Shown here: positions 37,644-45,935 of the stretch, one piece after another | Numbering within the stretch: position 1 is the stretch's first letter | How the letters are laid out: each line of letters opens with the position of its first letter | NCBI GenBank assembly: GCA_019636875.1 | Contig: JAHBWR010000007.1 | Span: forward strand, 1 to 64,000 | DNA from: Nitrospira sp. | GTDB lineage: Bacteria; Nitrospirota; Nitrospiria; Nitrospirales; Nitrospiraceae | Length of the DNA stretch: 64,000 nt | Direction: 5' to 3' | Program-made: the position numbers and the translations under genes | The notes under the pieces: generated by a model | What the model was told of the DNA's origin: nothing | The model's input: only the letters and a program-made list of their open reading frames with translations | Database searches by the model: none

Positions 37644-38549
37644 TTGAACAGCCTCACGACTTATCCAATCGAGGTACCATTGCAAATCACAACCCTCTAC
37701 GGTGAGGTCGTAATCCCATCCGCTCCGTATCTCACCAACCTGTTGCGTACAATGTATGATGGTGACCTCTGCTTCGGTGAAGCTCTGAAGCGACCGATGG
37801 TCATTTGCAACTTTGTTCAGACCCTGGACGGCATCGTCTCCTTCAAGATTCCTGGCAAGTCCGGGGGAGCTGAGATCAGCGGACACAACCAAGAGGACGC
37901 GTTCATCATGGCGGTCTTACGTGCCTGTGCTGACGCGGTGATGATCGGAGAAGAGACGTTTCGCAATGCGCCCGGGCATGTGTGGACCGCGGGCGCTGTG
38001 TTCCCTGCGTTGGCCGATGAGTTTCGGACGTTTCGCAAACAAGCCGGCAAGATTTCTCTTCATCCCTTGAACGTCATCGTCAGCGGCAGAGGCCATGTCG
38101 ATCTGAATCAGTCCCTGTTCAGGCAGACCGAAATCAAAAGTCTTGTCTTAACGACCCAACAAGGCGCTGCGCGATTACGACAGCAATATGGTGCCACATT
38201 GCCCGCGACAGTCCGTGTGCTTCCCGGCAACGACGTCCTCGCTCCAGCGGACATGATGACATTGCTCCGGACCGAGTATGGAATACAGCTGCTTCTGCAT
38301 GAGGGGGGACCGTCATTACTGGCTGCATTTCTGGAACAGCGGTGGATTGACGAACTCTTTCTCACCGTCTCTCCTCAAATCGTCGGACGAGGTCCGACAG
38401 GTGAACGGCCGTCCTTTTCAGGCCCGCTTAAATTACCTCCCGAGCAAGCACAATGGGGGAAGTTACTGTCGGTAAAATGCGCCGCCAAGAGCGGCCATCT
38501 TTTCCTTCGGTACCAACCTAACGAATGGAGGGAACCGCAGGATGAATAA
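37644..38549 (+). CDS. RibD C-terminal-type (dihydrofolate-reductase-fold) reductase
   Basis: 301 residues. The core matches the RibD C-terminal reductase domain: RPMVICNFVQTLDGIVS, ADAVMIGEETFRNAPG, VIVSGRG, and QLLLHEGGPSLLAAFLEQ with LTVSPQIVGRG. The deaminase half of true RibD is absent, so it is a stand-alone NAD(P)H-dependent reductase of unknown substrate. The frame opens at a TTG at 37644 with no strong ribosome binding site, so the exact start is uncertain. Confidence 0.75.
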   Translation: MNSLTTYPIEVPLQITTLYGEVVIPSAPYLTNLLRTMYDGDLCFGEALKRPMVICNFVQTLDGIVSFKIPGKSGGAEISGHNQEDAFIMAVLRACADAVMIGEETFRNAPGHVWTAGAVFPALADEFRTFRKQAGKISLHPLNVIVSGRGHVDLNQSLFRQTEIKSLVLTTQQGAARLRQQYGATLPATVRVLPGNDVLAPADMMTLLRTEYGIQLLLHEGGPSLLAAFLEQRWIDELFLTVSPQIVGRGPTGERPSFSGPLKLPPEQAQWGKLLSVKCAAKSGHLFLRYQPNEWREPQDE

Positions 38550-38706
38550 GCGACCAGTCAGAGAGCCTCCGACTCCAAAGAAGCCGCCGGTCAAACAACC
38601 ACCGACTCCTAGGAAACCGCCTATCAAGGAGCCGCCGCGATCGCCTAGGAAAAGCTCGATACCGATCGGTGATCCGCCGAAGAAGCGACGTCCTCATAAC
38701 CTCTGA
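38542..38706 (+). CDS. Short proline/lysine-rich protein
   Basis: 54 codons overlapping the end of the reductase gene by 8 bases. The product is made of repeated PP-T-P-[KR]-K/P units (EPPTPKKPPVKQPPTPRKPP). It is too short and simple to assign. The overlap and in-frame repeat make it a plausible small gene, but only a weak ribosome binding site is present. Confidence 0.4.
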   Translation: MNKRPVREPPTPKKPPVKQPPTPRKPPIKEPPRSPRKSSIPIGDPPKKRRPHNL

Positions 38707-38746
38707 AACTTCCTGCCGATTCACCATCATGCACGGTGCCCCGCGA

Positions 38747-39892
38747 TCAGGGTTCGCGATAGGAGATTCGATAGATTGCGCCGGCCATATCATCGGAGAC
38801 CAGCAGCGCACCATCCGGCATGACCATGACGTCAACAGGGCGCCCCCATGCCCGTTGGCCTTGAAGCCAGCCCTCAGCAAAGACGGAATATCGCATGTGC
38901 CCTTGCCCATCTCGTGACACCATCGTGATTCGATACCCGCTTTTTTCACTCCGGTTCCAAGAACCGTGTTCGGCAATAACAATTTGATTTCGATATTCCT
39001 TGGGGAACATGTCACCGGTGTAAAAGCGCATGCCCAGAGACGCGACATGAGGTCCAAGCTCGGCGGCAGGCGCCGTAAATTCTCGGCAGGCACGTGTGCG
39101 TCCGTACTCAGGATCCGAGAGGTTGTTCCCATGGCAATAGGGATAGCCGAAGTGGAGTCCTGGCTTCTCCGCATGATTGAGCTCGTCCGGGGGTTGATTG
39201 TCACCGAGATAATCCCGTCCATTTTCCGTAAACCATAACTCATGGGTGGTCGGGTCCCAGTCGAAGCCGACCGAGTTCCGGACTCCGCGCGCGACAATCT
39301 CATATCCACTCCCGTCAGGATTGAGGCGACCGATGAGGGCATACCGATCGGGATCGGGCTCGCAAATATTGCAGGGTGCACCCACCGGTACATACAATTT
39401 TCCATCGGGACCGAACGCGATAAACTTCCATCCATGACTGGTCTCTTTCGGGAAGCCGTCCGTAACGACCACCGGTGGTGGCACATCCTTCAAGTGGGCG
39501 TCGATCTTGTCGAATCGCAGGATGCGATCTACGGCAGACACGTACAGCGACCCTTTTCGATAGGCGACCCCGACCGGCATCTGCAGCCCGCGAGCAATCG
39601 TCAGCACTTCATCGGCACGCTGATCGCCATCTTTGTCCAACACCGCATAGACATCGCCCTTGTCCCTTGTGCCGACAAAGAGAACACCGTCTTGTCCCAA
39701 TGCCATACCACGTGCATTCGGAACCTTGTCTGTGTAGAGGGCGATGGTAAACCCAGGGGGAAGTTTGATCGTATCGAGAGAAAGCCTCCCGGCTTCGATC
39801 CGGCTCCCGAAGACGAACAGGGTCAACAAGGCACAGACCAGCCCGACCGTGCGATTCAGGACCATGCTTCGTCTCACGCGGCAGGTATTCAT
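38747..39892 (-). CDS. PQQ-dependent sugar dehydrogenase (soluble GDH/aldose dehydrogenase family)
   Basis: 381 residues with a signal peptide (VGLVCALLTLFVFGSRIEAG), so periplasmic. The six-bladed propeller family is recognised from LPPGFTIALYTDKVPNARGMAL, the blade with HGWKFIAFGPDGKLYVPVGAP, RGVRNSVGFDWDP and HGSWNRSEKSGYR. These enzymes oxidise aldoses to lactones with PQQ. It lies 45 bases after pqqE on the same strand, so cofactor and enzyme are probably co-expressed. The ATG at 39892 follows GAGGAAG. Confidence 0.88.
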   Translation of the reverse strand: MNTCRVRRSMVLNRTVGLVCALLTLFVFGSRIEAGRLSLDTIKLPPGFTIALYTDKVPNARGMALGQDGVLFVGTRDKGDVYAVLDKDGDQRADEVLTIARGLQMPVGVAYRKGSLYVSAVDRILRFDKIDAHLKDVPPPVVVTDGFPKETSHGWKFIAFGPDGKLYVPVGAPCNICEPDPDRYALIGRLNPDGSGYEIVARGVRNSVGFDWDPTTHELWFTENGRDYLGDNQPPDELNHAEKPGLHFGYPYCHGNNLSDPEYGRTRACREFTAPAAELGPHVASLGMRFYTGDMFPKEYRNQIVIAEHGSWNRSEKSGYRITMVSRDGQGHMRYSVFAEGWLQGQRAWGRPVDVMVMPDGALLVSDDMAGAIYRISYREP

Positions 39893-39937
39893 GATGACTT
39901 CCTCCTCAATGGATGAAAGATCCACACGCTCACGGCC

Positions 39938-41041
39938 TCATCGTGAAGAATGCCCTAGACCGGTCCGATGCTCGAACAGGACCGGAATGCTGACTGAGCG
40001 ACCGGCCTGAGCTCTCGCCGACTCAATGACGTGATGACCGGGAGCCAGTGTGCAGGCGGGATCGGGCAGACCGGCATCTCCCATGAGGTGAAACGCTTGG
40101 CAGCGACAGCCTCCAAAATCTATGGCCCGGCGGTCACAAGTGCGGCAAGGGTCCGGCAGCCATTCTTCCCCCCGAAATCGGTTGAATCCCGAGGAACGGC
40201 GCCAGATGTCCGCGAGCCGGTGCTGCGTGACCCGTTCGAACTGCAACCCTGGAATCGTATGTGCCAGATGGCAGGGCAACGCGAGTCCCTCCGGGTTGAC
40301 CACGATGAACCGGCGTCCCCATCCTTCCATGCAGGACTTTGGGTATTCCGTATAGTAGTCTGGCGTGACGAAGACGACCTCCATTCTTCCACGCAGGCGC
40401 GTTTTCGCCTCAGCTGCAACGGTTCGTGCCCACTTGATGTGCTCCCGAGTGGGCAGGAGTGCATGGCGATTCTTTAATGCCCATCCCAGGTACTGCGTAT
40501 TCGCCAACTCAAGTCGATCGGCGGCGACATGTTCAGCCAGCGCGATGAACTCTTCGATCTCGGCAATATTTTCCCGATGCAGGACGACGTTCAGCGTCAA
40601 TGGAAGTCTGAGCGACGTCGCCCACCGCATGGCGTCGAGCTTGCGGTTGAACGCTGGCGTTCCAGCGAGACGGTCCGAAACGGCCCCCCTCGTACTTTGA
40701 ATGGAGATCTGCACGCTATCCAATCCCCTTTCACGAAGTCGGGTGAGCCGTTCGAATGTGAGCGGAACTCCGCTCGTGATAAGGTTCGTATAGAGATCGA
40801 GCCTACGGGCCCGTTCGACCAGGAGTTCCAAATCATCTCGCAACAGGGGCTCGCCGCCGGTGAGGTTGAGTTGAATCACCCCAAGTTCTTCGGCTTCTTG
40901 GAAGACCCGAATCCACGTGTCGGTATCGATTTCCTTCCCATACTCCGCAAGATCTGACGGATTCGAACAATAGGGGCAGTGAAGCGGACACCGATAGGTG
41001 AGTTCGGCAATCAACGTATAGGGGCGATACTTGTTGTTCAT
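39938..41041 (-). CDS. pqqE: PqqA peptide cyclase (radical SAM)
   Basis: 367 residues. Radical-SAM cluster motif C18-x3-C22-x2-C25 (TYRCPLHCPYCSN), then GGEPLLRDDL. The C-terminal SPASM-type cysteines are present in KSCMEGWGRRF, LPCHLAH, DPCRTCDRR and FGGCRCQAF. It forms the Glu-Tyr carbon-carbon bond in the PqqA peptide, the first step of PQQ synthesis, with PqqD presenting the peptide. ATGA overlap with pqqD. Confidence 0.95.
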   Translation of the reverse strand: MNNKYRPYTLIAELTYRCPLHCPYCSNPSDLAEYGKEIDTDTWIRVFQEAEELGVIQLNLTGGEPLLRDDLELLVERARRLDLYTNLITSGVPLTFERLTRLRERGLDSVQISIQSTRGAVSDRLAGTPAFNRKLDAMRWATSLRLPLTLNVVLHRENIAEIEEFIALAEHVAADRLELANTQYLGWALKNRHALLPTREHIKWARTVAAEAKTRLRGRMEVVFVTPDYYTEYPKSCMEGWGRRFIVVNPEGLALPCHLAHTIPGLQFERVTQHRLADIWRRSSGFNRFRGEEWLPDPCRTCDRRAIDFGGCRCQAFHLMGDAGLPDPACTLAPGHHVIESARAQAGRSVSIPVLFEHRTGLGHSSR

Positions 41042-41319
41042 GCCGCACCTTGAAGCAGGCCACGATCAGCAAGAATAGCCAGAAATTCTCGCACCGCTCG
41101 ACTGATTTCACCTCGCGACACGTCACCATAAGATCGGATGAGATGATCGACGATCTCATCGATCGTCCATTCACCCGTACAAAGACGCACAATCGCCGTG
41201 GCGGTCTCGTTCAGTTCGAGTCCGGTTTCAGGGTACAACAAGAGGTAGCGGTCGGTCCGCCGATCGAAGCGAAGGCGAACCTTTTCACTAAGCCGAGGCC
41301 TGACGGTGGCGTAATTCAT
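41038..41319 (-). CDS. pqqD: PqqA-binding chaperone
   Basis: 93 residues from the ATG at 41319 (MNYATVRPRLSEKVRLRFDR). The family pattern YPETGLELNETATAIVRLC and a C-terminal LAILADRGLL are clear. PqqD binds the PqqA leader and delivers it to PqqE. Its start overlaps the pqqC end by 32 bases, an unusually long overlap. No later in-frame ATG exists. Confidence 0.93.
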   Translation of the reverse strand: MNYATVRPRLSEKVRLRFDRRTDRYLLLYPETGLELNETATAIVRLCTGEWTIDEIVDHLIRSYGDVSRGEISRAVREFLAILADRGLLQGAA

Positions 41320-42055
41320 CACTGTTCTGTTTGCCTTCTGATCCCATTTCACCAGAGGCCAGAGAGAGGTGATCGAGCAGGGTCCACAAGATGTCTGCTT
41401 TCTTGATCAAGGCCCTCACGCACCTCTCTTGAAGCGCATAGGTGGTCGCGTGCTGCACCACGAATTCGACGGCCTGAACGGAATCGAGCGTTGCACGAGC
41501 GATGCGCAATTGAAAATACTCCAGGGACTCCGACCGAACCCAAGGATAATGTTGTTTCCACGCCTCGAGGCGCCTCGCCATCAGGGAAGGAGCAAACAAT
41601 TCCGTGAGCGAAGAGGCCACGGCTTCGAGAAGCGGAACGGCACGGACGAACCGAACATAGTCGTCACACGCGAGCTTGACTCCAGGAAGCACGTCTCGAT
41701 AGCTCTTCACGGCTTCGACGTCGAGCCCCACGCCTCGCGCTAATTCAAGCCATAGCGCGAGTCCGCCTTCCCCTTCCTGCCCACCGTCCTGATCCCGAAT
41801 GCGACGAAGCCACATCCGTCGAAATATCGGGTCCTCGGATTTTGCGACGATGCACGCATCTTTGATAGGAATTCGCGTTTGATAGTAATAGCGGTTCAAC
41901 ACCCACTGCTGAAGCTGTACCTTCGTCAACTGTCCGTTATGCATCCGTTGATGGAACGGATGGTGGTCATGGTAGCGACACGCGCCCTCCTGCTTGAGCC
42001 ATTCGATGAAGGCTTCCTTTGCGAGCCGATCCGGAGGGAGCGCTTCCTTTATCAT
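41288..42055 (-). CDS. pqqC: Pyrroloquinoline-quinone synthase
   Basis: 255 residues. Cofactorless oxidase that carries out the last ring-closing oxidation of PQQ synthesis. Family stretches: YHDHHPFHQRMHNGQLTKVQ, WVLNRYYYQTRIPIKDA, DGGQEGEGGLALWLELARG and YFQLRIARATLDS. The start codon overlaps the pqqB stop by one base (TGATG). Confidence 0.95.
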   Translation of the reverse strand: MIKEALPPDRLAKEAFIEWLKQEGACRYHDHHPFHQRMHNGQLTKVQLQQWVLNRYYYQTRIPIKDACIVAKSEDPIFRRMWLRRIRDQDGGQEGEGGLALWLELARGVGLDVEAVKSYRDVLPGVKLACDDYVRFVRAVPLLEAVASSLTELFAPSLMARRLEAWKQHYPWVRSESLEYFQLRIARATLDSVQAVEFVVQHATTYALQERCVRALIKKADILWTLLDHLSLASGEMGSEGKQNSDELRHRQASA

Positions 42056-42978
42056 CACACGAGGATTCCCATTCCGTCCCACGCGACTTCCCATCCAGCC
42101 GCATCGACGAGTGTCCGTTCAGGAGAATCTACCCTCAGCATGGGATTGGTGTTGTTGATGTGAATGAACACCCGGCGACGAGCCGTGATCTGCGAAAGCA
42201 TCGCCAAGCTTCCGTGCGATCCACTGACAGGCCAGTGCGCGAGGTCTTCCGCTGACTTCCCGAGGAATCCAGGTGCGGATAACTCATCACTCGACCAAAA
42301 CGTACCGTCAAACATGATGCAATCGGCGTCTTCGAGCGCATTGAGCACCGAGGAAGTGATCCGGCCGACGGCCGGAAAATAGGCGAACACTCCCCCATCA
42401 TCCGATTGTCGAAATCGAAGTCCCACATTTACATCCGGTTCCCCCGGTGACACGAGTCCTTCCAAATGGATGGGAAGTTTTCCCGGAACGGCCACCGCCA
42501 TGACCGACAGCCCTGACGGTCTTCCATCCGCGAGCAAGAGTGGTTCTTCAACATCGAGCTTCAGCGTCCGCCAGGTGACCTGTTCGGCAAACCGTTGGAG
42601 TGTCCGATACAAGACATTACCTTCGGTAAATCCTCGACGCACCGAGTCCGTCGTATAGATGACCAGCCGATGGTTCTCTCGGAGCGTGAGGAGCCCCAAA
42701 CAGTGGTCCAGATCTCCGTTTGTCAACACAATTGCTTGGATGGGGGAAGAGCGTGATTGAGGAGGATGAAGGGACACACAACTCTCGATCTGAGCACGAA
42801 TATCCGGAGAAGCGTTGATGAGAAACCAGTCACTAGCTCCCGCGCTGAGGCCGACGGATTCCTCCATCCGTGTGATGGCAGCAATGCGTCCCTTACGTAC
42901 ACCCGCACAATTGACACAGGCGCAGTTCCACTGTGGAAAGCCACCTCCGGCAGCTGACCCTAGGACCCGGATGACCAT
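42055..42978 (-). CDS. pqqB: PQQ biosynthesis protein B
   Basis: 307 residues, metallo-beta-lactamase fold. It starts MVIRVLGSAAGGGFPQWNC, with CVNC and the metal-site string LTNGDLDHCLGLL; toward the end are HGSLAMLS and VFIHINNTNP. PqqB hydroxylates the Glu-Tyr precursor in recent models. It overlaps pqqA by one base. Confidence 0.94.
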   Translation of the reverse strand: MVIRVLGSAAGGGFPQWNCACVNCAGVRKGRIAAITRMEESVGLSAGASDWFLINASPDIRAQIESCVSLHPPQSRSSPIQAIVLTNGDLDHCLGLLTLRENHRLVIYTTDSVRRGFTEGNVLYRTLQRFAEQVTWRTLKLDVEEPLLLADGRPSGLSVMAVAVPGKLPIHLEGLVSPGEPDVNVGLRFRQSDDGGVFAYFPAVGRITSSVLNALEDADCIMFDGTFWSSDELSAPGFLGKSAEDLAHWPVSGSHGSLAMLSQITARRRVFIHINNTNPMLRVDSPERTLVDAAGWEVAWDGMGILV

Positions 42979-43139
42979 CAGATCGATCCATAGGTGTTCG
43001 GAGGATTCGCGATAACTCCGGATGACGGCATGCTCTGCAATGAATCCTTCGCATCGGCCTCATCCCGGAAATCATCTTGGTACGAGTTGATTTCGGAGTC
43101 CATTTTTATTTCTATACATGAAGGCGCTTCCCACTTCAT
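42978..43139 (-). CDS. pqqA: PQQ precursor peptide, long form
   Basis: 53 codons, starting MKWEAPSCIEIKMDSEINSY. The precursor residues are E16 and Y20 (EINSY), at the same positions as in known PqqA of about 22-29 residues. Here the peptide continues 33 residues past Tyr20 before the TGA, which overlaps the pqqB start. GGAGGAG at 43145-43151 sits five bases upstream of the ATG. After PqqE links E16 and Y20, a protease must remove both flanks. No pqqF/G protease gene is in the window. Confidence 0.9.
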   Translation of the reverse strand: MKWEAPSCIEIKMDSEINSYQDDFRDEADAKDSLQSMPSSGVIANPPNTYGSI

Positions 43140-43144
43140 GATTG

Positions 43145-43151
43145 CTCCTCC
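43145..43151 (-). promoter_or_regulatory. Ribosome binding site of pqqA
   Basis: GGAGGAG on the minus strand, five bases before the ATG at 43139. It supports the short pqqA gene, which would otherwise be easy to miss. Confidence 0.8.
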
Positions 43152-43349
43152 TTCTCTCTCTTAAATGGGCACTCCTCAAGCGGCGACATGAATCGTCGGT
43201 AGGCCGACCTCACGAATGACAGCGACAGCTTGCGTTCATTGGTGGTGGTCCGCACCTCTCATTTACCCTAGCTCTACCAATATAAGCGCTCGCATCTCGG
43301 TTTTGTTGCGTGATTCAGCCGACGGAGTAAGTGGCACAGACGACCGGTC
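43152..43349 (-). promoter_or_regulatory. Gap between the respiratory operon and pqqA
   Basis: About 200 bases on the pqq-coding strand. GCTTATATTGGTAGAG is followed by CTAGGGTAAAT near 43262-43290, a possible promoter zone for pqq, though no standard -35/-10 pair is clear. Read-through from the upstream respiratory operon is also possible, because no terminator hairpin was seen. Confidence 0.35.
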
Positions 43350-44672
43350 CTACGGGCAGGGGTTGCAACCTTCATAGGTCCGACGTTCATCAGACAGCTC
43401 CATCACCCCATAAACCAGGTACCCGTTGTACGCGCGAGCCGTTTCCCGCACCCACCCCATCGTCAACATTACCACCATGGTACAGCCGGCGATCACGATA
43501 AGAATCCGCTGGTTCGCGCGATCCTGACCGTTCACAGGCTCAGCGGTCGATCTGGATCCAAGACCGATGAAGGCACGCAGGAAGAGGATCCAATTCAGCA
43601 GACCGAAGAACACGAGCGCGGCAATCGCGATATATTTATTCGGCTGCATTTTGCCGAGCGGATTGATCTCGATGTCGGTCAGTTGGGACAGTCCGGGAAT
43701 ATGGTGCAGATGGTACGGCATCGCGAAGACAAGCCAGGCGATGACGAGTACCACCACGCTCACCGGAAGGATCAAGCGCGCGGTGTCGTCGGGCTTGCCG
43801 GTCGAAGCGATGACCCGGAGAATATACAAGGACCCAAGCACGGCGATCAGTCCATAGAACAGGGCGACCAGATCGAATAGCCAGGAGCGGCCGCCGAGCA
43901 TGAGCGTGTGAAACGCCTGCGGTTCGGCATACCGCACATGGAGCAGGTATTGATAGCCGATCACCGGCATGACCAACAGCGCCCCAAAACCCACGGCGAA
44001 ACAGAACCCACCGGCCCAGCGATAAAAAAGACGGTCTTCCTCGACTCGTGCAAACAGGAAAGCCGTACCGCACCAGGCCGCCAGGGCAAATCCGGCCCAT
44101 GTCAGGTTTCCAAACCACCGATGAAGATCGAGATCGATCATGGTCGGATTCAAGATATTGGCCCACGAGGAGTCGGGAGGATGTGGCGTCAACATATAGG
44201 AGGCGGTGATATCGATAAAAAACATCGCCACCACTGCGCAGACGGCTGCGAGCCACGCGAACGCCAGATGCACACCTCTGCGCCAGTCTGGAGTGGACGA
44301 CCAGCTCCATAGGTAGTACCAGGCATAGGCAAAGACGGCTTCTCCAAAGAATAAACAGGCCTCCAGCACGAACGGCCAGAACATGATCCGAAAAATCTGG
44401 TGCCAAAACCGAGGCCAGAACATGTTGAGCGCGAACACCAGCGATACCCCAAAAAATGAGATCGTGGCGGTGCTCAACACCAAGGCGAACGCGATCATGT
44501 GCGCCAGCCGTCGATAGCGAGACTGACCTGTCACGTGGGCCAGTGTCGCGACCACCGCACCGATGACCGCGCAGCCGACAACCAACGTGGCGAACAAACT
44601 ATGGCTCAGCGCTGCCGCCGCGATCGCGCCACGACCGTACATCATCGGCATATGAAGCGGTTCAAGGTCCAT
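43350..44672 (-). CDS. Cytochrome bd-like membrane subunit, CydA-like with conserved Glu pair
   Basis: 440 residues, about ten transmembrane helices. By position and local pattern it resembles CydA: H24 in ALSHSLFATL (like the heme b595 ligand), E104 and E111 in FVLEACLFFGEAVFAYAW (like the Glu pair near the active site), and H184 in DLDLHRWFGNLTW (like the heme b558 ligand). The C-terminus ends GCNPCP. The long quinol-binding Q-loop of CydA is not evident. It is the last gene of the respiratory operon, 14 bases after the other bd-like gene. The electron donor and whether it reduces O2 are unknown. Confidence 0.8.
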   Translation of the reverse strand: MDLEPLHMPMMYGRGAIAAAALSHSLFATLVVGCAVIGAVVATLAHVTGQSRYRRLAHMIAFALVLSTATISFFGVSLVFALNMFWPRFWHQIFRIMFWPFVLEACLFFGEAVFAYAWYYLWSWSSTPDWRRGVHLAFAWLAAVCAVVAMFFIDITASYMLTPHPPDSSWANILNPTMIDLDLHRWFGNLTWAGFALAAWCGTAFLFARVEEDRLFYRWAGGFCFAVGFGALLVMPVIGYQYLLHVRYAEPQAFHTLMLGGRSWLFDLVALFYGLIAVLGSLYILRVIASTGKPDDTARLILPVSVVVLVIAWLVFAMPYHLHHIPGLSQLTDIEINPLGKMQPNKYIAIAALVFFGLLNWILFLRAFIGLGSRSTAEPVNGQDRANQRILIVIAGCTMVVMLTMGWVRETARAYNGYLVYGVMELSDERRTYEGCNPCP

Positions 44673-44686
44673 CGCAGTCCTTGAAG

Positions 44687-45907
44687 TTACGGTTGAGGGC
44701 CAGACAGAGGTCGGTCCATGATTGATTGCCTCGCCTCGTCCGGAATAGAAATCACATGGCGTATCGTATCCGGACGGCGCGCGGTCTCCCGGATGACACC
44801 CATCGTGAGGTACGTCAGCACCGCAACAACGGCCAGGGCTGCCGAGAGGTGTCGAATGAGCGGTCTCCGGTACCGGTCAGGCGACGAGACGTCCCTAAAC
44901 AAGCCGCGGGCTCGGTACAGCACCACGGCGCTCAGCGTCACGAGCGCGAAGGTCCAGACGCGTCGGAGGTCCGGATAGCCGACGGACAGCACCATGGCGA
45001 GTACGAATGAGCCGGCTGCGACCACGCTCCACCACTTCGCCATCCCCGTCGATACGACAGTATGAAGCCAGAGATGACTGCCGAGGAATAATGCGCCGAT
45101 TAGGACAAATTGAGCATAGATCCAGGGCTGGTAGGCCCCCTGTATGAGTTGTCGATAGGCTTCCGGTGCTGATGCGCTGATTGCCTGCGCATAAAACAAT
45201 CCGCTCAGCGGTTGAATCATCAGGACGATGAATCCGATCAACAGCCCCATCTTCAACAGACGCACATAGTACTCGGCGTCGTCCCCTTGTGCGGCGGCAA
45301 GCCGCCACGCGGAATACCCGGCCAGCACATATCCGGCCATGACGAGATTGCCCAAAAAGCGATGTGCGATCAGAGGAACCCACGTTGGATTCGCAAGGCG
45401 GCTCCATGCATCGCCGGCCGACACCGGAGTGAGCATAGAGGACCCGATTCCATCGAGTACGGCGACCCAGATGAGCATCAGCAAGGCCGCGAGGACTCCG
45501 AGCATCCGATGGAGACGCGGGCTCCTCGCGCGCAAGGGATCCCAATAATGGTAGTAGGGATAGAGCGCGAAGAGCTGCACGAGAAAGGCGATCATCGCGA
45601 CATAGATCGGGTAGCGAAAGCGGTTGAACAGGTACGCGTTTGTCAGGGGGAACAGCCCGATGAGCAGTTGCACCATGAGGACCGCCAACACCAAGCTCGC
45701 CGTATAGGTCACGATCGTAAATCGCGTCATCGATCGGGCGGCATCGAGCAGCCACGGACGGCGTTCTCCCGCCCACTCAGCAGGCGGCGCGAGCATCAAG
45801 AAACCGACTCCCAAACCAGCGAGCAGGATATGCAGAAGCGCGAACAGGCCTACCACGAGACTGTTTCCGATCAGCGGGAATTCGATGGCAGGCAGGGTCG
45901 GCATCAT
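44687..45907 (-). CDS. Cytochrome bd-like membrane subunit lacking the Glu pair
   Basis: 406 residues, about ten transmembrane helices. It is related to the gene downstream. H26 (LFALLHILLAG) and H182 (LIAHRFLGNLVMAGYVLAGY) match the bd heme-ligand positions. The helix that carries two glutamates in the partner reads YPIYVAMIAFLVQLFALYPY here, without them. It therefore looks like a heme-binding but probably non-catalytic partner (inference). It begins 28 bases after the DUF3341-cytochrome c gene on the same strand. Confidence 0.78.
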   Translation of the reverse strand: MMPTLPAIEFPLIGNSLVVGLFALLHILLAGLGVGFLMLAPPAEWAGERRPWLLDAARSMTRFTIVTYTASLVLAVLMVQLLIGLFPLTNAYLFNRFRYPIYVAMIAFLVQLFALYPYYHYWDPLRARSPRLHRMLGVLAALLMLIWVAVLDGIGSSMLTPVSAGDAWSRLANPTWVPLIAHRFLGNLVMAGYVLAGYSAWRLAAAQGDDAEYYVRLLKMGLLIGFIVLMIQPLSGLFYAQAISASAPEAYRQLIQGAYQPWIYAQFVLIGALFLGSHLWLHTVVSTGMAKWWSVVAAGSFVLAMVLSVGYPDLRRVWTFALVTLSAVVLYRARGLFRDVSSPDRYRRPLIRHLSAALAVVAVLTYLTMGVIRETARRPDTIRHVISIPDEARQSIMDRPLSGPQP

Positions 45908-45935
45908 GACGATGAGATCTCCGGAACGGTTGCTG

